NCBI GenBank assembly: GCA_017516745.1 | Contig: JAFXBF010000014.1 | Span: forward strand, 146,187 to 210,186 | Reading direction: 5' to 3' | Origin: Clostridia bacterium | Lineage (GTDB): Bacteria; Bacillota; Clostridia; Oscillospirales; Acutalibacteraceae | DNA: 64,000 nucleotides | Shown here: positions 1-8,553 of the stretch, piece after piece | Position numbering within the stretch: position 1 is the first letter of the stretch | Layout of the letters: the number at the start of each line of letters is the position of its first letter | The notes under the pieces: model-generated | Databases searched by the model: none | Told to the model about the DNA's origin: nothing | Seen by the model: the letters and a program-made list of their open reading frames with translations, nothing else | Position numbers and translations under genes: made by a program

Positions 1-2
1 CG

Positions 3-290
3 GGTGCTCTTGTGCTTGATACCGAGGCGCACGAGGTTACCGTTGAGGGCGAAGCGGTTAAGCTGACCGCAACGGAATACAAAATCCTCGAGTATCTTAT
101 GATAAATCTCGGCAGAATTCTTACCACAACGCAGATTTACGAGGCGGTGTGGAATGAGCCGTCCTACTCAACGGACAGAACGGTTACGGTACATATCAGA
201 AGAATTAGGGAAAAGATTGAGCTTGACCCGAAAAACCCGAAATATCTGAAGGTGGTGTGGGGACTTGGATACAAAATCGAAAAAATATAA
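3..290 (+). CDS. Response regulator, OmpR/PhoB-type DNA-binding domain (5' truncated by window edge)
   Basis: The open frame runs in from the window edge and ends at 290, so only the C-terminal effector domain is visible. It reads as a winged-helix DNA-binding domain: the segment with LTATEYKILEYLM, the recognition-helix region (DRTVTVHIRRIREKIE) and the terminal wing VWGLGYKI are all typical of OmpR/PhoB regulators. The phospho-acceptor receiver domain must lie upstream. It overlaps the histidine kinase by 26 bases, so the two are translationally coupled and almost certainly form one two-component system. The stimulus and target genes cannot be read from this window. Confidence 0.93.
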   Translation, partial: GALVLDTEAHEVTVEGEAVKLTATEYKILEYLMINLGRILTTTQIYEAVWNEPSYSTDRTVTVHIRRIREKIELDPKNPKYLKVVWGLGYKIEKI

Positions 291-2757
291 AATTATACGG
301 ATTATCTGTTTTTTGTTTTGCATAGTCTGCGTTTGCACAAGCGGTGTTGCCGTTTCCCGTGTGGCGGATTTCGGAATTCAGGCAGGCTATTACTACGGTA
401 TGGATACCATCATAAAAAGTAGAGGTGATGTTGAGCGTTCCGTCAGCTTTCTTTACGAGGTGGGTCTTTCTTATTATGCCTTGCGCCGTGCCTTTGTAAC
501 CTATAACGACGGTGCAATTTTCGAGGACGAGGCTTTTAAAAAGCACCTTGAAGAAAAAACCGCCGAGCGTATTGAAGAATACGTAAATGACCGGGCAAAA
601 GAATTTAAACAGTATGCCGATGAATATAACGACTGGCTCTTGACTGATTATGACGAACATTATGACAATTATTACTGGCTTGAGGGCTACGGTCAGATCT
701 CTCCGAGTGAGACGAATCCGTTTGTTGGCAGTAATTTTGTGCGTAATGATGACGGTACGGTAGGCGTTAATTACGAGAGGCTTCGCAGGGAAGCCAAAGA
801 TAACCTCGGCTATGATTACGACCCCGACGTTTACAAAAATGAATATAAGCACCTGAAATCCTATATTTCAACGCTTGGTGCGCTTCAATATTTCCTTGTG
901 GATAACACAACGGGCAAGGTTTACACCAACAGCGGCTTTGAAACCGCAGAAGAATTTAAAGAAGCCTATGCCGAGAAAAACTGGTTTGTTTCTTCAACAG
1001 ATAATTTTGAAACGGTAACCGTCGGCAATAAATTCAAGAAATTCAGCGAAACCTCGCCGTCAGCTCTTCGTTACTCCTACGGTGAGGAAGCGGATATCGT
1101 GCAGACGCAGGATGGAATAATTCTCAGCCCGTCCGCCTATACTTATGAATTTTTCACGGCGATTCGCTACGGCTATTCGCATTATACAGACCGTTACGGA
1201 TATATCGTCGGTTCAACGAGCCTTTTTGAGGCAGGCCCTTGTACGGTTTATCTTGGCTACGAAAGTGCCAAAGCAAGTGCAAACGACCCGTTTATTGCGA
1301 TTGAAAAGGAATACGGTGAAGCCGTATCGGGTCTTGAGGCTTACGCTGAGTTGGGCCTTGTGTCGCTTGCGCTGCTTATAATTCTTACTTTGGTTATTCT
1401 CTTTCTTGCGGGCAAAAAGCCTGTGCACCTCAACTGGCAGAATAAAATTCCGGGTGATATTCATTTAATTGTGTCAATCGCTGCGGCAATAGGAATGGGC
1501 GTGCTTGCTTTCTGGTGTGCGGTGTACACATTGGAATATTACTACCGCAGGGAATGGATTTATCCTCTCGGCAGTGCAGGATGTATAGCTTCGGCTGTTG
1601 TTTGCTATTCCTTCTTGATTAACGGACTGGTTACGCTTATTCAGAACATAGCAGGCAAGGTCTTTGTAAAGCGGCTGTTTATCCTGCTGCCGATAAGGCT
1701 GATAAAGCGGCTTGCACAGCGCCTTGCTGCAAACAGAACTAATCTTAAAAACGGCGTAAGACGCCGCTTTGTGATAGTTGTTCCGATTTATGCCGTTATA
1801 TTGGCGGCGTGCTGGTTGACTCTGGCAGCAACAACATGGGAAGTAGGACTTGCTATATTTATCGGAATTGTGCTTCTGCTTGTAAGTGTTGCGTTTTTCG
1901 TGTTAATCTACTATTACGCAAAGGCACTCGACAAAATCCGTGAAACGGTTGCCAAAACACAGCAGGGCGATTTCGACGTGCAGTTTGACTGCAACAGTAT
2001 GCCCAAGGCTATGGTCGATTTCGCTTCGGATATTTCTGAAATGAGAAGCGGTATGAAGCTTGCGGTTGATTCCGCCGTGCGTGAGCAGAAGGCAAAAACA
2101 GAGCTTATCACAAACGTTTCGCATGACCTTAAAACTCCGCTCACGTCAATTATCACCTATGCCGACCTTATTGCACGCAGCACCGAAGGCAACGAGGAAG
2201 TTAAGGAATATTCCGAGGTACTCACAGAAAAATCAATGCGCTTAAAGCACCTTATTGAAGACCTGACGGAAGCCACACGAGTTTCAACGGGCGCAATTGA
2301 GCTTCACCCGACGAAGGTTGACCTTTGCGAGCTTGCGGCACAGGCTGTCGGTGAAAACACGGGTGCGTTTGAAAAAAGCGGCGTTGAGCCGATAATAAAC
2401 AACAACGGCACAAAACCCGTCGTATTTGCGGACGGACAAAAGACCTACCGTGTGCTTGAAAACATTATATCAAATATAACAAAGTACTCTCTGCCCGGCA
2501 CGAGAGCCTATGTAACCGTAGGCGAGGAAAACGGTATGGGTATGGTAATGTTCCGCAACATTTCCGCCGCACCGCTTAATATTTCCGCCGACGAGCTTAT
2601 GGAACGCTTTGTAAGGGGCGATTCCGCCCGAACAGGTGAGGGCAGCGGCCTTGGTCTTTCAATAGCCAGGGATTTGTGCGAGCTTCAGGGCGGAAGATTT
2701 GAAATCAGTATTGACGGCGATATGTTTACTTCGAGGGTTTATCTGCCTATGAGGTGA
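265..2757 (+). CDS. Sensor histidine kinase, multi-pass membrane
   Basis: An 830-residue membrane sensor kinase. An N-terminal membrane segment (about 10-30) is followed by a roughly 330-residue extracellular region rich in Tyr and Asp, then several membrane spans between about 365 and 555, a HAMP-like linker, the dimerisation domain with the phospho-acceptor in SHDLKTPLTS (His620), and an ATPase domain with N-box ENIISNITKYS (about 732-742) and G-box GEGSGLGLSIA (about 790-800). The start is TTG at 265, inside the regulator gene, preceded by a G-rich GGTGGTGTGGGG site. The long extracellular part and the extra spans make it much larger than a minimal kinase; its ligand is unknown. A repeat element begins a few bases after the stop codon. 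Confidence 0.93.
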   Translation: MDTKSKKYKIIRIICFLFCIVCVCTSGVAVSRVADFGIQAGYYYGMDTIIKSRGDVERSVSFLYEVGLSYYALRRAFVTYNDGAIFEDEAFKKHLEEKTAERIEEYVNDRAKEFKQYADEYNDWLLTDYDEHYDNYYWLEGYGQISPSETNPFVGSNFVRNDDGTVGVNYERLRREAKDNLGYDYDPDVYKNEYKHLKSYISTLGALQYFLVDNTTGKVYTNSGFETAEEFKEAYAEKNWFVSSTDNFETVTVGNKFKKFSETSPSALRYSYGEEADIVQTQDGIILSPSAYTYEFFTAIRYGYSHYTDRYGYIVGSTSLFEAGPCTVYLGYESAKASANDPFIAIEKEYGEAVSGLEAYAELGLVSLALLIILTLVILFLAGKKPVHLNWQNKIPGDIHLIVSIAAAIGMGVLAFWCAVYTLEYYYRREWIYPLGSAGCIASAVVCYSFLINGLVTLIQNIAGKVFVKRLFILLPIRLIKRLAQRLAANRTNLKNGVRRRFVIVVPIYAVILAACWLTLAATTWEVGLAIFIGIVLLLVSVAFFVLIYYYAKALDKIRETVAKTQQGDFDVQFDCNSMPKAMVDFASDISEMRSGMKLAVDSAVREQKAKTELITNVSHDLKTPLTSIITYADLIARSTEGNEEVKEYSEVLTEKSMRLKHLIEDLTEATRVSTGAIELHPTKVDLCELAAQAVGENTGAFEKSGVEPIINNNGTKPVVFADGQKTYRVLENIISNITKYSLPGTRAYVTVGEENGMGMVMFRNISAAPLNISADELMERFVRGDSARTGEGSGLGLSIARDLCELQGGRFEISIDGDMFTSRVYLPMR

Positions 2758-2760
2758 TAA

Positions 2761-3030
2761 ACTACAGTTTGTCGGGGACAAACAATGCAAAATGCAAAGT
2801 TCAAAATGCAAAATTGTGGGAGGGCTTCGCCCTCACCCGATTGTAATTATGAAGAACAAAAAGTGATGTCATTCTGAGGCGAAGCCGAAGAATCTTAAAA
2901 GCCCCAAAGATTCTTCACTTTCGTTCAGAATGACCCGCCGTAAGGTTTCATATTATAAATCGGAGCGAAGCGACCCTTAACTTTGCACTTTGCACTAATT
3001 CCAGTTTTGAGAGGAACTCGCAAAACTGGA
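2761..3030. repeat. Composite intergenic repeat: family A element with a family B palindrome inside
   Basis: No gene is seen in this 302-base gap. The left arm has reiterated TGCAAA-type heptamers and the hairpin GAGGGCTTCGCCCTC. The right arm has GGAGCGAAGCGACCC and TTTGCACTTTGCACT in the opposite sense. A separate 67-base palindrome, with ends GTCATTCTGA / TCAGAATGAC and inner arms AAGAATCTT / AAGATTCTT, lies between the arms at 2868-2934. The same A element without the insert is at 26906-27026. The left flank carries ACAGTTTGTCGGGGACAAAC, also found at 53789. Confidence 0.85.
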
Positions 3031-3059
3031 ATTTATATAACCAAGAAAGGTAAAATCAA

Positions 3060-3461
3060 ATGAAAAAGAAGGTTCTTTCTGTCGTCTTGATTTTGTTCTG
3101 CGCAGTAATTCTGATACTTAATTTTACGTTTGTAAAAGTTAATAACAGGGATACTGCAATTGCACGATATATTTACGCTGATAAAAACATTACGGCAGAA
3201 ATCTCGGAAGAAGATACGAAGGATATAGCCGAAATTCTGGACGGAAAACATATAAGCCTTTTTGATTTACCCTCCTGCGGTTTCAATGAAAACGTTGCTG
3301 TGGTTATCGGCAATAAAACATTTTGTATAGCTTGCGATGATTGCGCAACTATATTCTATAAGGATAAAGTGAAAAAGGGATATATAAATTTAGAAGCTGA
3401 CGAGAACGAAAAAATCAGAACGATATTAGAGGATTACGGCTTTGCCTGGCCGTGTGTATGA
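3060..3461 (+). CDS. Hypothetical secreted or membrane-anchored protein
   Basis: A 133-residue protein that I do not recognise. A basic start (MKKK) is followed by one hydrophobic segment (residues 5-24) that fits an uncleaved signal anchor, since there is no lipobox Cys and no clear AxA site. The exported remainder has several Cys residues (FCIACDDCATIF, about 90-102) and a C-terminal WPCV. An AGAAAGG site sits about 10 bases before the ATG. It is followed at once by an intrinsic terminator, so it looks monocistronic, cut off from the two-component genes by the repeat element. No function is assigned. Confidence 0.7.
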   Translation: MKKKVLSVVLILFCAVILILNFTFVKVNNRDTAIARYIYADKNITAEISEEDTKDIAEILDGKHISLFDLPSCGFNENVAVVIGNKTFCIACDDCATIFYKDKVKKGYINLEADENEKIRTILEDYGFAWPCV

Positions 3462-3465
3462 CAAA

Positions 3466-3495
3466 AAGAGCTTTCCCGTTTATCGGGAAAGCTCT
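3466..3495. terminator. Bidirectional intrinsic terminator
   Basis: A perfect stem, AAGAGCTTTCCCG with a TTTAT loop, is flanked by A-rich and T-rich tracts on opposite sides. It lies between two convergent genes and can serve both strands. Confidence 0.85.
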
Positions 3496-3509
3496 TAATT
3501 CTTATTCAG

Positions 3510-4052
3510 TCAATTAAATTCCGCTGCATTGATATAATATCCGACTATAAAATTCTTTTTGTCTGCGGCAAATTCGGCGGAGCTGAATTCGTAGCGCTTA
3601 GCCGCAGTCGGAAAGCGGTTATAGATATAAATTCTGCCGTTGTCGTTTTCTATAGCGGCGGCGTGGGGAATTGAAAAAATACCGCCCGTTTTGCAGATGA
3701 TAATTCCGCAGTAGCCTTCCTTGAATTTTTCGCAGAAGGAATTAAAATTCCTGTCGAGGTTTACGGGAATATAGTGTGCGGAAAAGTAGCGAAAAACCTT
3801 CAATGGTCTTGCGCCCCGAAGCCCGAGCGGTGAACGTGCACGGATGTAGAGCTCTCTTGCAATATCTGCAAGCACGGCAGGGCGGTTGAGCAGAAGCAGA
3901 AGGTTATAAACGGCTATAACCGCACTGCCTACGGCGGAAAACGGGCGCAGACCAAAGCGCATTCTGCCGCAGCGGTGCACCGCCTGCCCGTTTATAAGGG
4001 CGTGTGGGTCACCGAGGGTTTTGTTGTGTTTGTGGTTGCTTTTTTCGAGCAT
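3510..4052 (-). CDS. Hypothetical protein, possibly papain-like (C39-type) fold
   Basis: A 180-residue soluble protein translationally coupled to the dCMP deaminase gene (its ATG lies one base past that gene's stop). The arrangement resembles C39-like cysteine peptidase domains: a short N-terminal stretch, then VGSAVIAVYNLLLLL (41-55) where such domains have the nucleophile at the start of the helix, and later IPHAAAIEN (His130) followed by an aromatic-rich strand. The nucleophile position appears to be Ser43 rather than Cys, so it may be inactive or the resemblance may be superficial. The fold assignment is inference only. Confidence 0.65.
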   Translation of the reverse strand: MLEKSNHKHNKTLGDPHALINGQAVHRCGRMRFGLRPFSAVGSAVIAVYNLLLLLNRPAVLADIARELYIRARSPLGLRGARPLKVFRYFSAHYIPVNLDRNFNSFCEKFKEGYCGIIICKTGGIFSIPHAAAIENDNGRIYIYNRFPTAAKRYEFSSAEFAADKKNFIVGYYINAAEFN

Positions 4053-4053
4053 A

Positions 4054-4551
4054 TTAAACCGATTCTTCCTTGAGGTTGAGTGTGATTGTGTCGTGGTTGA
4101 GCTTTAATTTTGTCAGCTTTATGCCTGCGGCGTTGAACATTCTTTTGGAGGCTCTTGTGCCGGGTGTGTCGGCATACTTGTCCGAAAGATAAACAACCTG
4201 CGTGATACCGCTCTGGATAATTGCCTTTGCGCACTCATTGCAGGGGAAGAGGGCAACATAAATCTTGCAGCCTCTCAAATCGCCGCCTGCGTTGTTGAGA
4301 ATTGCGTTGAGCTCTGCGTGGCAGACATAGGGGTACTTCGTGTCGTACTCGTCGCCCGTGCGCTCCCACGGGAATTCTTCGTCGCTGCAGCCTGCAGGGA
4401 AGCCGTTGTAGCCTACGGACATAATCTTGTTAGCATCGTTAACTATGCAGGCACCGACCTGCGTGTTGGGGTCCTTACTGCGCTTTGCGGAAAGCAGAGC
4501 AATACCCATAAAATATTCGTCCCACGAGATGTAATCCTGTCTTTTAGGCAT
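4054..4551 (-). CDS. dCMP deaminase (ComEB-like)
   Basis: A 165-residue zinc-dependent deaminase converting dCMP to dUMP for thymidylate synthesis. The zinc site is visible as CHAE (His78, Glu80) and PCNEC (Cys104, Cys107), and the N-terminal WDEYFMGIALLSAKRSKDPN is characteristic of dCMP deaminases rather than cytidine or guanine deaminases. Length fits the family. It starts at ATG 4551 after a GGGAG site, with an AT-rich upstream region. It is the first gene of a two-gene unit with the downstream 180-residue protein. Bacillus comEB is the closest named homologue, but a role in competence cannot be inferred here. Confidence 0.92.
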   Translation of the reverse strand: MPKRQDYISWDEYFMGIALLSAKRSKDPNTQVGACIVNDANKIMSVGYNGFPAGCSDEEFPWERTGDEYDTKYPYVCHAELNAILNNAGGDLRGCKIYVALFPCNECAKAIIQSGITQVVYLSDKYADTPGTRASKRMFNAAGIKLTKLKLNHDTITLNLKEESV

Positions 4552-4618
4552 TGGAAAATCTCCCTTATTATATAATAATGTATTTAATTAATATTACCAT
4601 ATAATATTATAAAAGTAA

Positions 4619-4652
4619 ACAATTTTGCATTTTGCACTTTGCATTTTGCATT
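4619..4652. repeat. Fragment of family A repeat (TTTGCA heptamer arm)
   Basis: Four reiterations of TTTGCA-type heptamers match the right arm of the element at 26906-27026. The hairpin core is missing. Confidence 0.7.
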
Positions 4653-4687
4653 AAAAAAGTTCAGCGGTTTTGCCGCCGAACTTTTTT
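4653..4687 (-). terminator. Intrinsic terminator of the SCP2/transketolase operon
   Basis: The stem AAAAAAGTTC...GAACTTTTTT with a GC-rich upper part stands immediately after the SDR stop codon on the minus strand and is followed by a T tract. Confidence 0.85.
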
Positions 4688-4688
4688 G

Positions 4689-5708
4689 TTATTCGCCCTT
4701 CATTTCAAGGAGCTTGACCTTACCGTCGTAGGAAGCCTGGCTGACCTTGATTGAATCGAAGATAGCTGCTCTGATATCGTCCTCTGTTGCGCCGAGCTCA
4801 ACGGAGTACTTGCGGTCGATAAACAGGTTGAGAGCCATAATATCTGCAAGTCCGTCAACATCGATACCGCTTTCAATGCCCTTTTCGGCATATTCCTTCT
4901 TAACGCCGCCGAGACCCATACGCATCATCCAGGGAGCAACGCTGATAACCTTGCGGTTTGCGCCCATACCACGTGCTTCATAAACTATCTTGAGGAATTC
5001 CTTCCAGGTCTGGTTGTACATACTGATGGGCCATGCTGTTGCGCCCTTGGACTTTTCAGCCGCACCGACAATAACCTCACCGACCTGACGGACTGTGAGC
5101 ATAGCTGTACCGCCGCCGGGGTACATTGTGAAGGGAAGCTTATCCATCATCTTAATCTGCTCGATAAGGATAACCCAAACGGGCTTTCTGCCGGGCTGTG
5201 TGCCGAAGATGTAGGGAAGCTCGAGAACAGCAACATCAAAGTTTTCATCAGCAAAGGAGAAGGCAACCTCTTCCTGGTCGATTCTGCTGCGGATGTAGGG
5301 GTGCTTTTCTGTGAGCTTCATATCGGGACGCTCCTTTGCAAGGTATGCAAAGTAGGAGCCGAGGATAACGGCGTTCTTCATTCCGATTTCCTTACATATG
5401 GGGAGAAGTCTCTTAAGGGGAGCAATGTTGCACTTGTAGTAAAGGTCGTAAACAGGTGCGGGAGCTTCAACTCTTTCGTCAACGCCTGCGGCGAAAACAA
5501 AGCAGTCGCAGCCTGTCATCATTTCCTTGATTTCCTCATCGCTCTTTTCGTAGAGGTTGCAAAGCTCAATTTCCATCTCTTCGGGGATGGGAGCTCCTTC
5601 GGGGAGAGGGGGAAGAGCAACGCTCTTTACCTGATGGCCTCTCTCAATGAAAATTCTTGCGGCCTCACAGCCCAGAAGACCTGTGCCGCCAATCATAAAT
5701 ACTTTCAT
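4689..5708 (-). CDS. NAD(P)-dependent epimerase/reductase (extended/atypical SDR)
   Basis: A 339-residue Rossmann-fold protein with the nucleotide-binding loop GGTGLLG at residues 7-13. The SDR active-site region shows Ser118 (ILGSYF) and Tyr138, but the expected YxxxK is YIRSR, so Arg142 replaces the catalytic Lys. This is seen in some atypical SDRs and leaves the reaction uncertain (reduction, epimerisation or a non-catalytic role). It is the last gene of a six-gene minus-strand operon with two tandem-SCP2 proteins, an aminotransferase and a split transketolase, so the substrate is probably a product of those enzymes. The start has a GGAAA-type site. Confidence 0.85.
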   Translation of the reverse strand: MKVFMIGGTGLLGCEAARIFIERGHQVKSVALPPLPEGAPIPEEMEIELCNLYEKSDEEIKEMMTGCDCFVFAAGVDERVEAPAPVYDLYYKCNIAPLKRLLPICKEIGMKNAVILGSYFAYLAKERPDMKLTEKHPYIRSRIDQEEVAFSFADENFDVAVLELPYIFGTQPGRKPVWVILIEQIKMMDKLPFTMYPGGGTAMLTVRQVGEVIVGAAEKSKGATAWPISMYNQTWKEFLKIVYEARGMGANRKVISVAPWMMRMGLGGVKKEYAEKGIESGIDVDGLADIMALNLFIDRKYSVELGATEDDIRAAIFDSIKVSQASYDGKVKLLEMKGE

Positions 5709-5790
5709 CGCAGTGAAGTTTCCTTTCGTGGAATATTCTTTTTAACATCAAGCAGAGCAGTAGGTTGTACTGCTCTGCAAATTAGTTTTA

Positions 5791-6609
5791 TTAACCCTGT
5801 GCGTATGCGCCGACCTGCATCATAAAGTCGCCGAGCTGTGCACCGAATTCGGGAGCACCGTCCATAATCAGCTTGCCTGCCTTAACGGATTCAAGCATAT
5901 CAGCTGTCTGCATAAGAATGCCCAGTGCGCTGTCGAAATTGTCGAAACGCATTGTGAAGAACGGCATGGCTCTCTTGTATTCGCCACGGCCTGCTCTTGA
6001 CTTACCTGCCTTGATGCGGATGTATGCGCTGACCTCGGGATAGCCGTTGACAGCCCATGAGTAAACACGGTCGGGGCTCTTTGAGGTCCAGTCGTGAATA
6101 GCATCGTGGCCGTTCTTGTTAAGTGTGCTGATACCGCTGGAAAGCAGGTAGAAGTAGCACTTGACAAGCAGCTTCTTTGTTTCCTCGTCCTCGGGTGCTT
6201 CCTTAGCTGTGAGGAGGGAGGACATCTTGAGCAGAACCATCATAAAGGATGCAAAAGCGCCTGTGTGCTTTGCAATACCCTTCATTTTGGGGATGTACTG
6301 CGGCTTAATCTGACCCTTGAAGAAAGCGTTGAGTGCCTCGATGCTCTTGAATTCAAGCTCAACGTGTGCGTTGTTGGTCAGCTTATCTGTGTGAACAATC
6401 CACTCGCCGTTGTTTACAACAAGATGTGTGCCAACCTTGCCTTCGGGAACGTCGGGGCACAGCGCACTTATCTGATAGATTGTGTGAGCGTGCTCAAACT
6501 TCTTTTTAAGGTTGGGAACATCGTTTGCGATGACCTTGATGAGCGGGATTGCAGCACAGAGGAAAATTTTATTGGTAAAAACGTCGTCTCTTGTGGACAT
6601 AAAAATCAA
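5791..6609 (-). CDS. Tandem SCP2-like lipid-binding protein B
   Basis: A 272-residue cytosolic protein without signal or membrane segments. It contains two half-repeats resembling the sterol carrier protein 2 fold. The N-terminal half has a strand-rich part ending in the helix-forming LEFKSIEALNAFFKGQIKP, and the C-terminal half has MRFDNFDSALGILMQ and LIMDGAPEFGAQLGDFM, which mirror the usual SCP2 ending (activation of binding groove, then a long helix). It is a diverged paralogue of the first gene of the operon (9832-10608). It probably binds or presents a hydrophobic substrate to the enzymes encoded around it. The ligand is not known. Confidence 0.72.
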   Translation of the reverse strand: MIFMSTRDDVFTNKIFLCAAIPLIKVIANDVPNLKKKFEHAHTIYQISALCPDVPEGKVGTHLVVNNGEWIVHTDKLTNNAHVELEFKSIEALNAFFKGQIKPQYIPKMKGIAKHTGAFASFMMVLLKMSSLLTAKEAPEDEETKKLLVKCYFYLLSSGISTLNKNGHDAIHDWTSKSPDRVYSWAVNGYPEVSAYIRIKAGKSRAGRGEYKRAMPFFTMRFDNFDSALGILMQTADMLESVKAGKLIMDGAPEFGAQLGDFMMQVGAYAQG

Positions 6610-6638
6610 TCCTTTCTGCCGTGAAGTTTAATTTTGTA

Positions 6639-7649
6639 TTAAACTTCGTCGTCCCAATCGTCGTCAAGCTCAAAGTCTGCGTTCATTGCTTCACGAACGG
6701 CGGCGATGATGCCGTTGGAGTCAATGCCGAGTGAGGACATAATGTCTTCGTGCAGACCGATGGGTGCAAACTGATCCTGAATACCAAGGCGCTTGAATGC
6801 ACAGCCCTTACCTGTTTCGGCAATGACCTCTGCAACTGCTGCGCCGAGACCGCCGATAACGGAGTGGTCTTCAACAGTGATGATACGGCGTGTGTCCATA
6901 ATAGCCTTTACAACAGCTTCCTTATCAAGGGGCTTGATTGTATGCATATTGATAACACGAACCTTAAGACCGTCTGCGTTCTCAAGGAAGTTGGCAGCCT
7001 GAAGTGCCTGGAAAGCACAGGAACCGCAAGCGATAACCGTGATGTCTGTACCTTCCTTAAGCTGAACAGCCTTGCCTACCTCGAAGCCGTAGTCTGTCGT
7101 TTCGTAGAGAACACGGTCGAAGCCACGGTTGATACGGATATAGTAGGGGCCGGGGTTCTCGTATGCTGCACGGACTGCGTTGACTGTCTCAAGACCGTCA
7201 GCAGGGCAGATAAGAGTGATGTTGGGCATTGAGCGTACAACAGCCATATCGCAGATTGCGTGGTGTGTTGAGCCTGCCTGGCCGAAGGATGTACCTGCGT
7301 GTGTAGCAATAATCTTTGCGTTAACGTTCTGGTAGCAGATATCTGTGTGGAGCTGGTCTGCACTTCTGAGTGAAGCGAAAACGGAGAAGGTGGAAAGGAA
7401 GGGAACAAGACCTGCCCTTGCCATACCTGCTGCAACGCCGAACATATTCTGCTCTGCGATACCTACGTTGAAGTATCTGTCCGGGAAAGCTTCGCCGAAC
7501 ATACCGATTTTTGTTGATTTACCAAGGTCAGCCGTGAGAGCGACAACATCGTCGTGCTCCTGACCGAGTTCTACGAGCGTTTTGCCGTAGTATTCAGCTG
7601 TTGAGAAAGCTGTAGATTCAGTAGCTGTGTAAGTAAGTCCACCTGCCAT
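6639..7649 (-). CDS. Transketolase, C-terminal subunit
   Basis: A 336-residue pyrimidine-binding (PP) plus C-terminal transketolase-domain subunit. Seen in the sequence: AVTADLGKSTKIG near residue 38, the cofactor-activating Glu in NVGIAEQNM, the AGTSFGQAGSTHHAICDMAVVR segment, and the C-terminal Rossmann-like domain ending in IQDQFAPIGL. It pairs with the thiamine-diphosphate-binding subunit encoded just upstream (3-base gap), so the two act as one heteromeric enzyme transferring two-carbon ketol units. Split transketolases occur both in pentose metabolism of archaea and clostridia and in secondary-metabolite clusters; the operon context here favours a dedicated biosynthetic role. Confidence 0.92.
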   Translation of the reverse strand: MAGGLTYTATESTAFSTAEYYGKTLVELGQEHDDVVALTADLGKSTKIGMFGEAFPDRYFNVGIAEQNMFGVAAGMARAGLVPFLSTFSVFASLRSADQLHTDICYQNVNAKIIATHAGTSFGQAGSTHHAICDMAVVRSMPNITLICPADGLETVNAVRAAYENPGPYYIRINRGFDRVLYETTDYGFEVGKAVQLKEGTDITVIACGSCAFQALQAANFLENADGLKVRVINMHTIKPLDKEAVVKAIMDTRRIITVEDHSVIGGLGAAVAEVIAETGKGCAFKRLGIQDQFAPIGLHEDIMSSLGIDSNGIIAAVREAMNADFELDDDWDDEV

Positions 7650-7652
7650 GGC

Positions 7653-8522
7653 TTATGCACCCTCCTTTTCTGCTCTTTCGCAGCGCTTCTTGTAGAACGC
7701 CTCGAGGCTCTTCTTTGCAAGCTCGTACTTTTCTTCGTTAAGTGCGCCGTAGTGCCACTTGTAGTCGTTTTCCATATAGTCAACGCCGCAGCCCTTGACT
7801 GTGTTTGCAACAATCATAACGGGCTTCTCTGTGTTTTCGTATGCGTAGTCAATAGCTTCGCAAAGCTCCTTGATGTTGTTACCGTCAACCTCGATAACGT
7901 GGAAGCCGAAGGAGCGCCACTTGTCGCAGAAGGGCTCAAGCTTCATAACTTCTTCTGTCGGGCCGTCAATCATGCACTGGTTACGGTCAACAAAAGAGAT
8001 AACGTTTGTGATGTTGTAGTGAGCAATTGTCATTGCAGCTTCCCAGTTGGAGCCTTCGTCGCATTCGCCGTCGCCGAGGATGCAGAAGGTCTTGTAATCC
8101 TTACCCTTGATTCTTGCTGCGAGAGCTGTACCTGCAGCAATTGAAAGGCCGTGGCCGAGAGAGCCTGTGGAGGCGTCTGCGCCCTTAACCTTGTTGGAGT
8201 CAAGGTGAATACCCATCTTGGAGTTGGAAAGGTTGAAGGTCTTGAGCTGCTCGGGGTTATTGTAGCCGTAGTCGCAAAGGACTGCTGCATAAGCAACGCC
8301 TGCGTGACCCTTACTGAGGATAAAACGGTCTCTGTCCTCCCAGTTGGGGTCTTCTTTGTCGAGGTGCATATACTTGTGGTAGAGAACAGTCATCATATCC
8401 ATGACGCTCATACCGCCGCCGATGTGAGCGGAGCCTGCCCAGAAGGTTGTATCGAGGCAGAGTTTACGCAGCTCATGAGCCTTTTTTTCGAGTGCAAGCC
8501 ACTCTTGTTTGGTCAATGGCAT
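7653..8522 (-). CDS. Transketolase, N-terminal (thiamine diphosphate-binding) subunit
   Basis: A 289-residue subunit carrying the thiamine diphosphate/Mg motif GDGECDEGSNWEA...NRNQ-type (here VDRNQ) at about 149-181, and the substrate-site His residues in GSAHIGGGMS, SKGHAG and GSLGHGLS. Length fits split N-terminal transketolase subunits. It lies between the aminotransferase gene (31-base gap) and the C-terminal subunit gene (3-base gap). All key residues are present, so an active enzyme is expected. The donor and acceptor sugars cannot be deduced. Confidence 0.93.
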   Translation of the reverse strand: MPLTKQEWLALEKKAHELRKLCLDTTFWAGSAHIGGGMSVMDMMTVLYHKYMHLDKEDPNWEDRDRFILSKGHAGVAYAAVLCDYGYNNPEQLKTFNLSNSKMGIHLDSNKVKGADASTGSLGHGLSIAAGTALAARIKGKDYKTFCILGDGECDEGSNWEAAMTIAHYNITNVISFVDRNQCMIDGPTEEVMKLEPFCDKWRSFGFHVIEVDGNNIKELCEAIDYAYENTEKPVMIVANTVKGCGVDYMENDYKWHYGALNEEKYELAKKSLEAFYKKRCERAEKEGA

Positions 8523-8553
8523 TTTGTTTTCCTCCTGTATTAAAAATTTTCAA

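Noticed and set aside
205-852. Long minus-strand frame opposite the histidine kinase
   Set aside because: It is a shadow of the kinase gene, has no ribosome site, and its translation matches no recognisable protein pattern.
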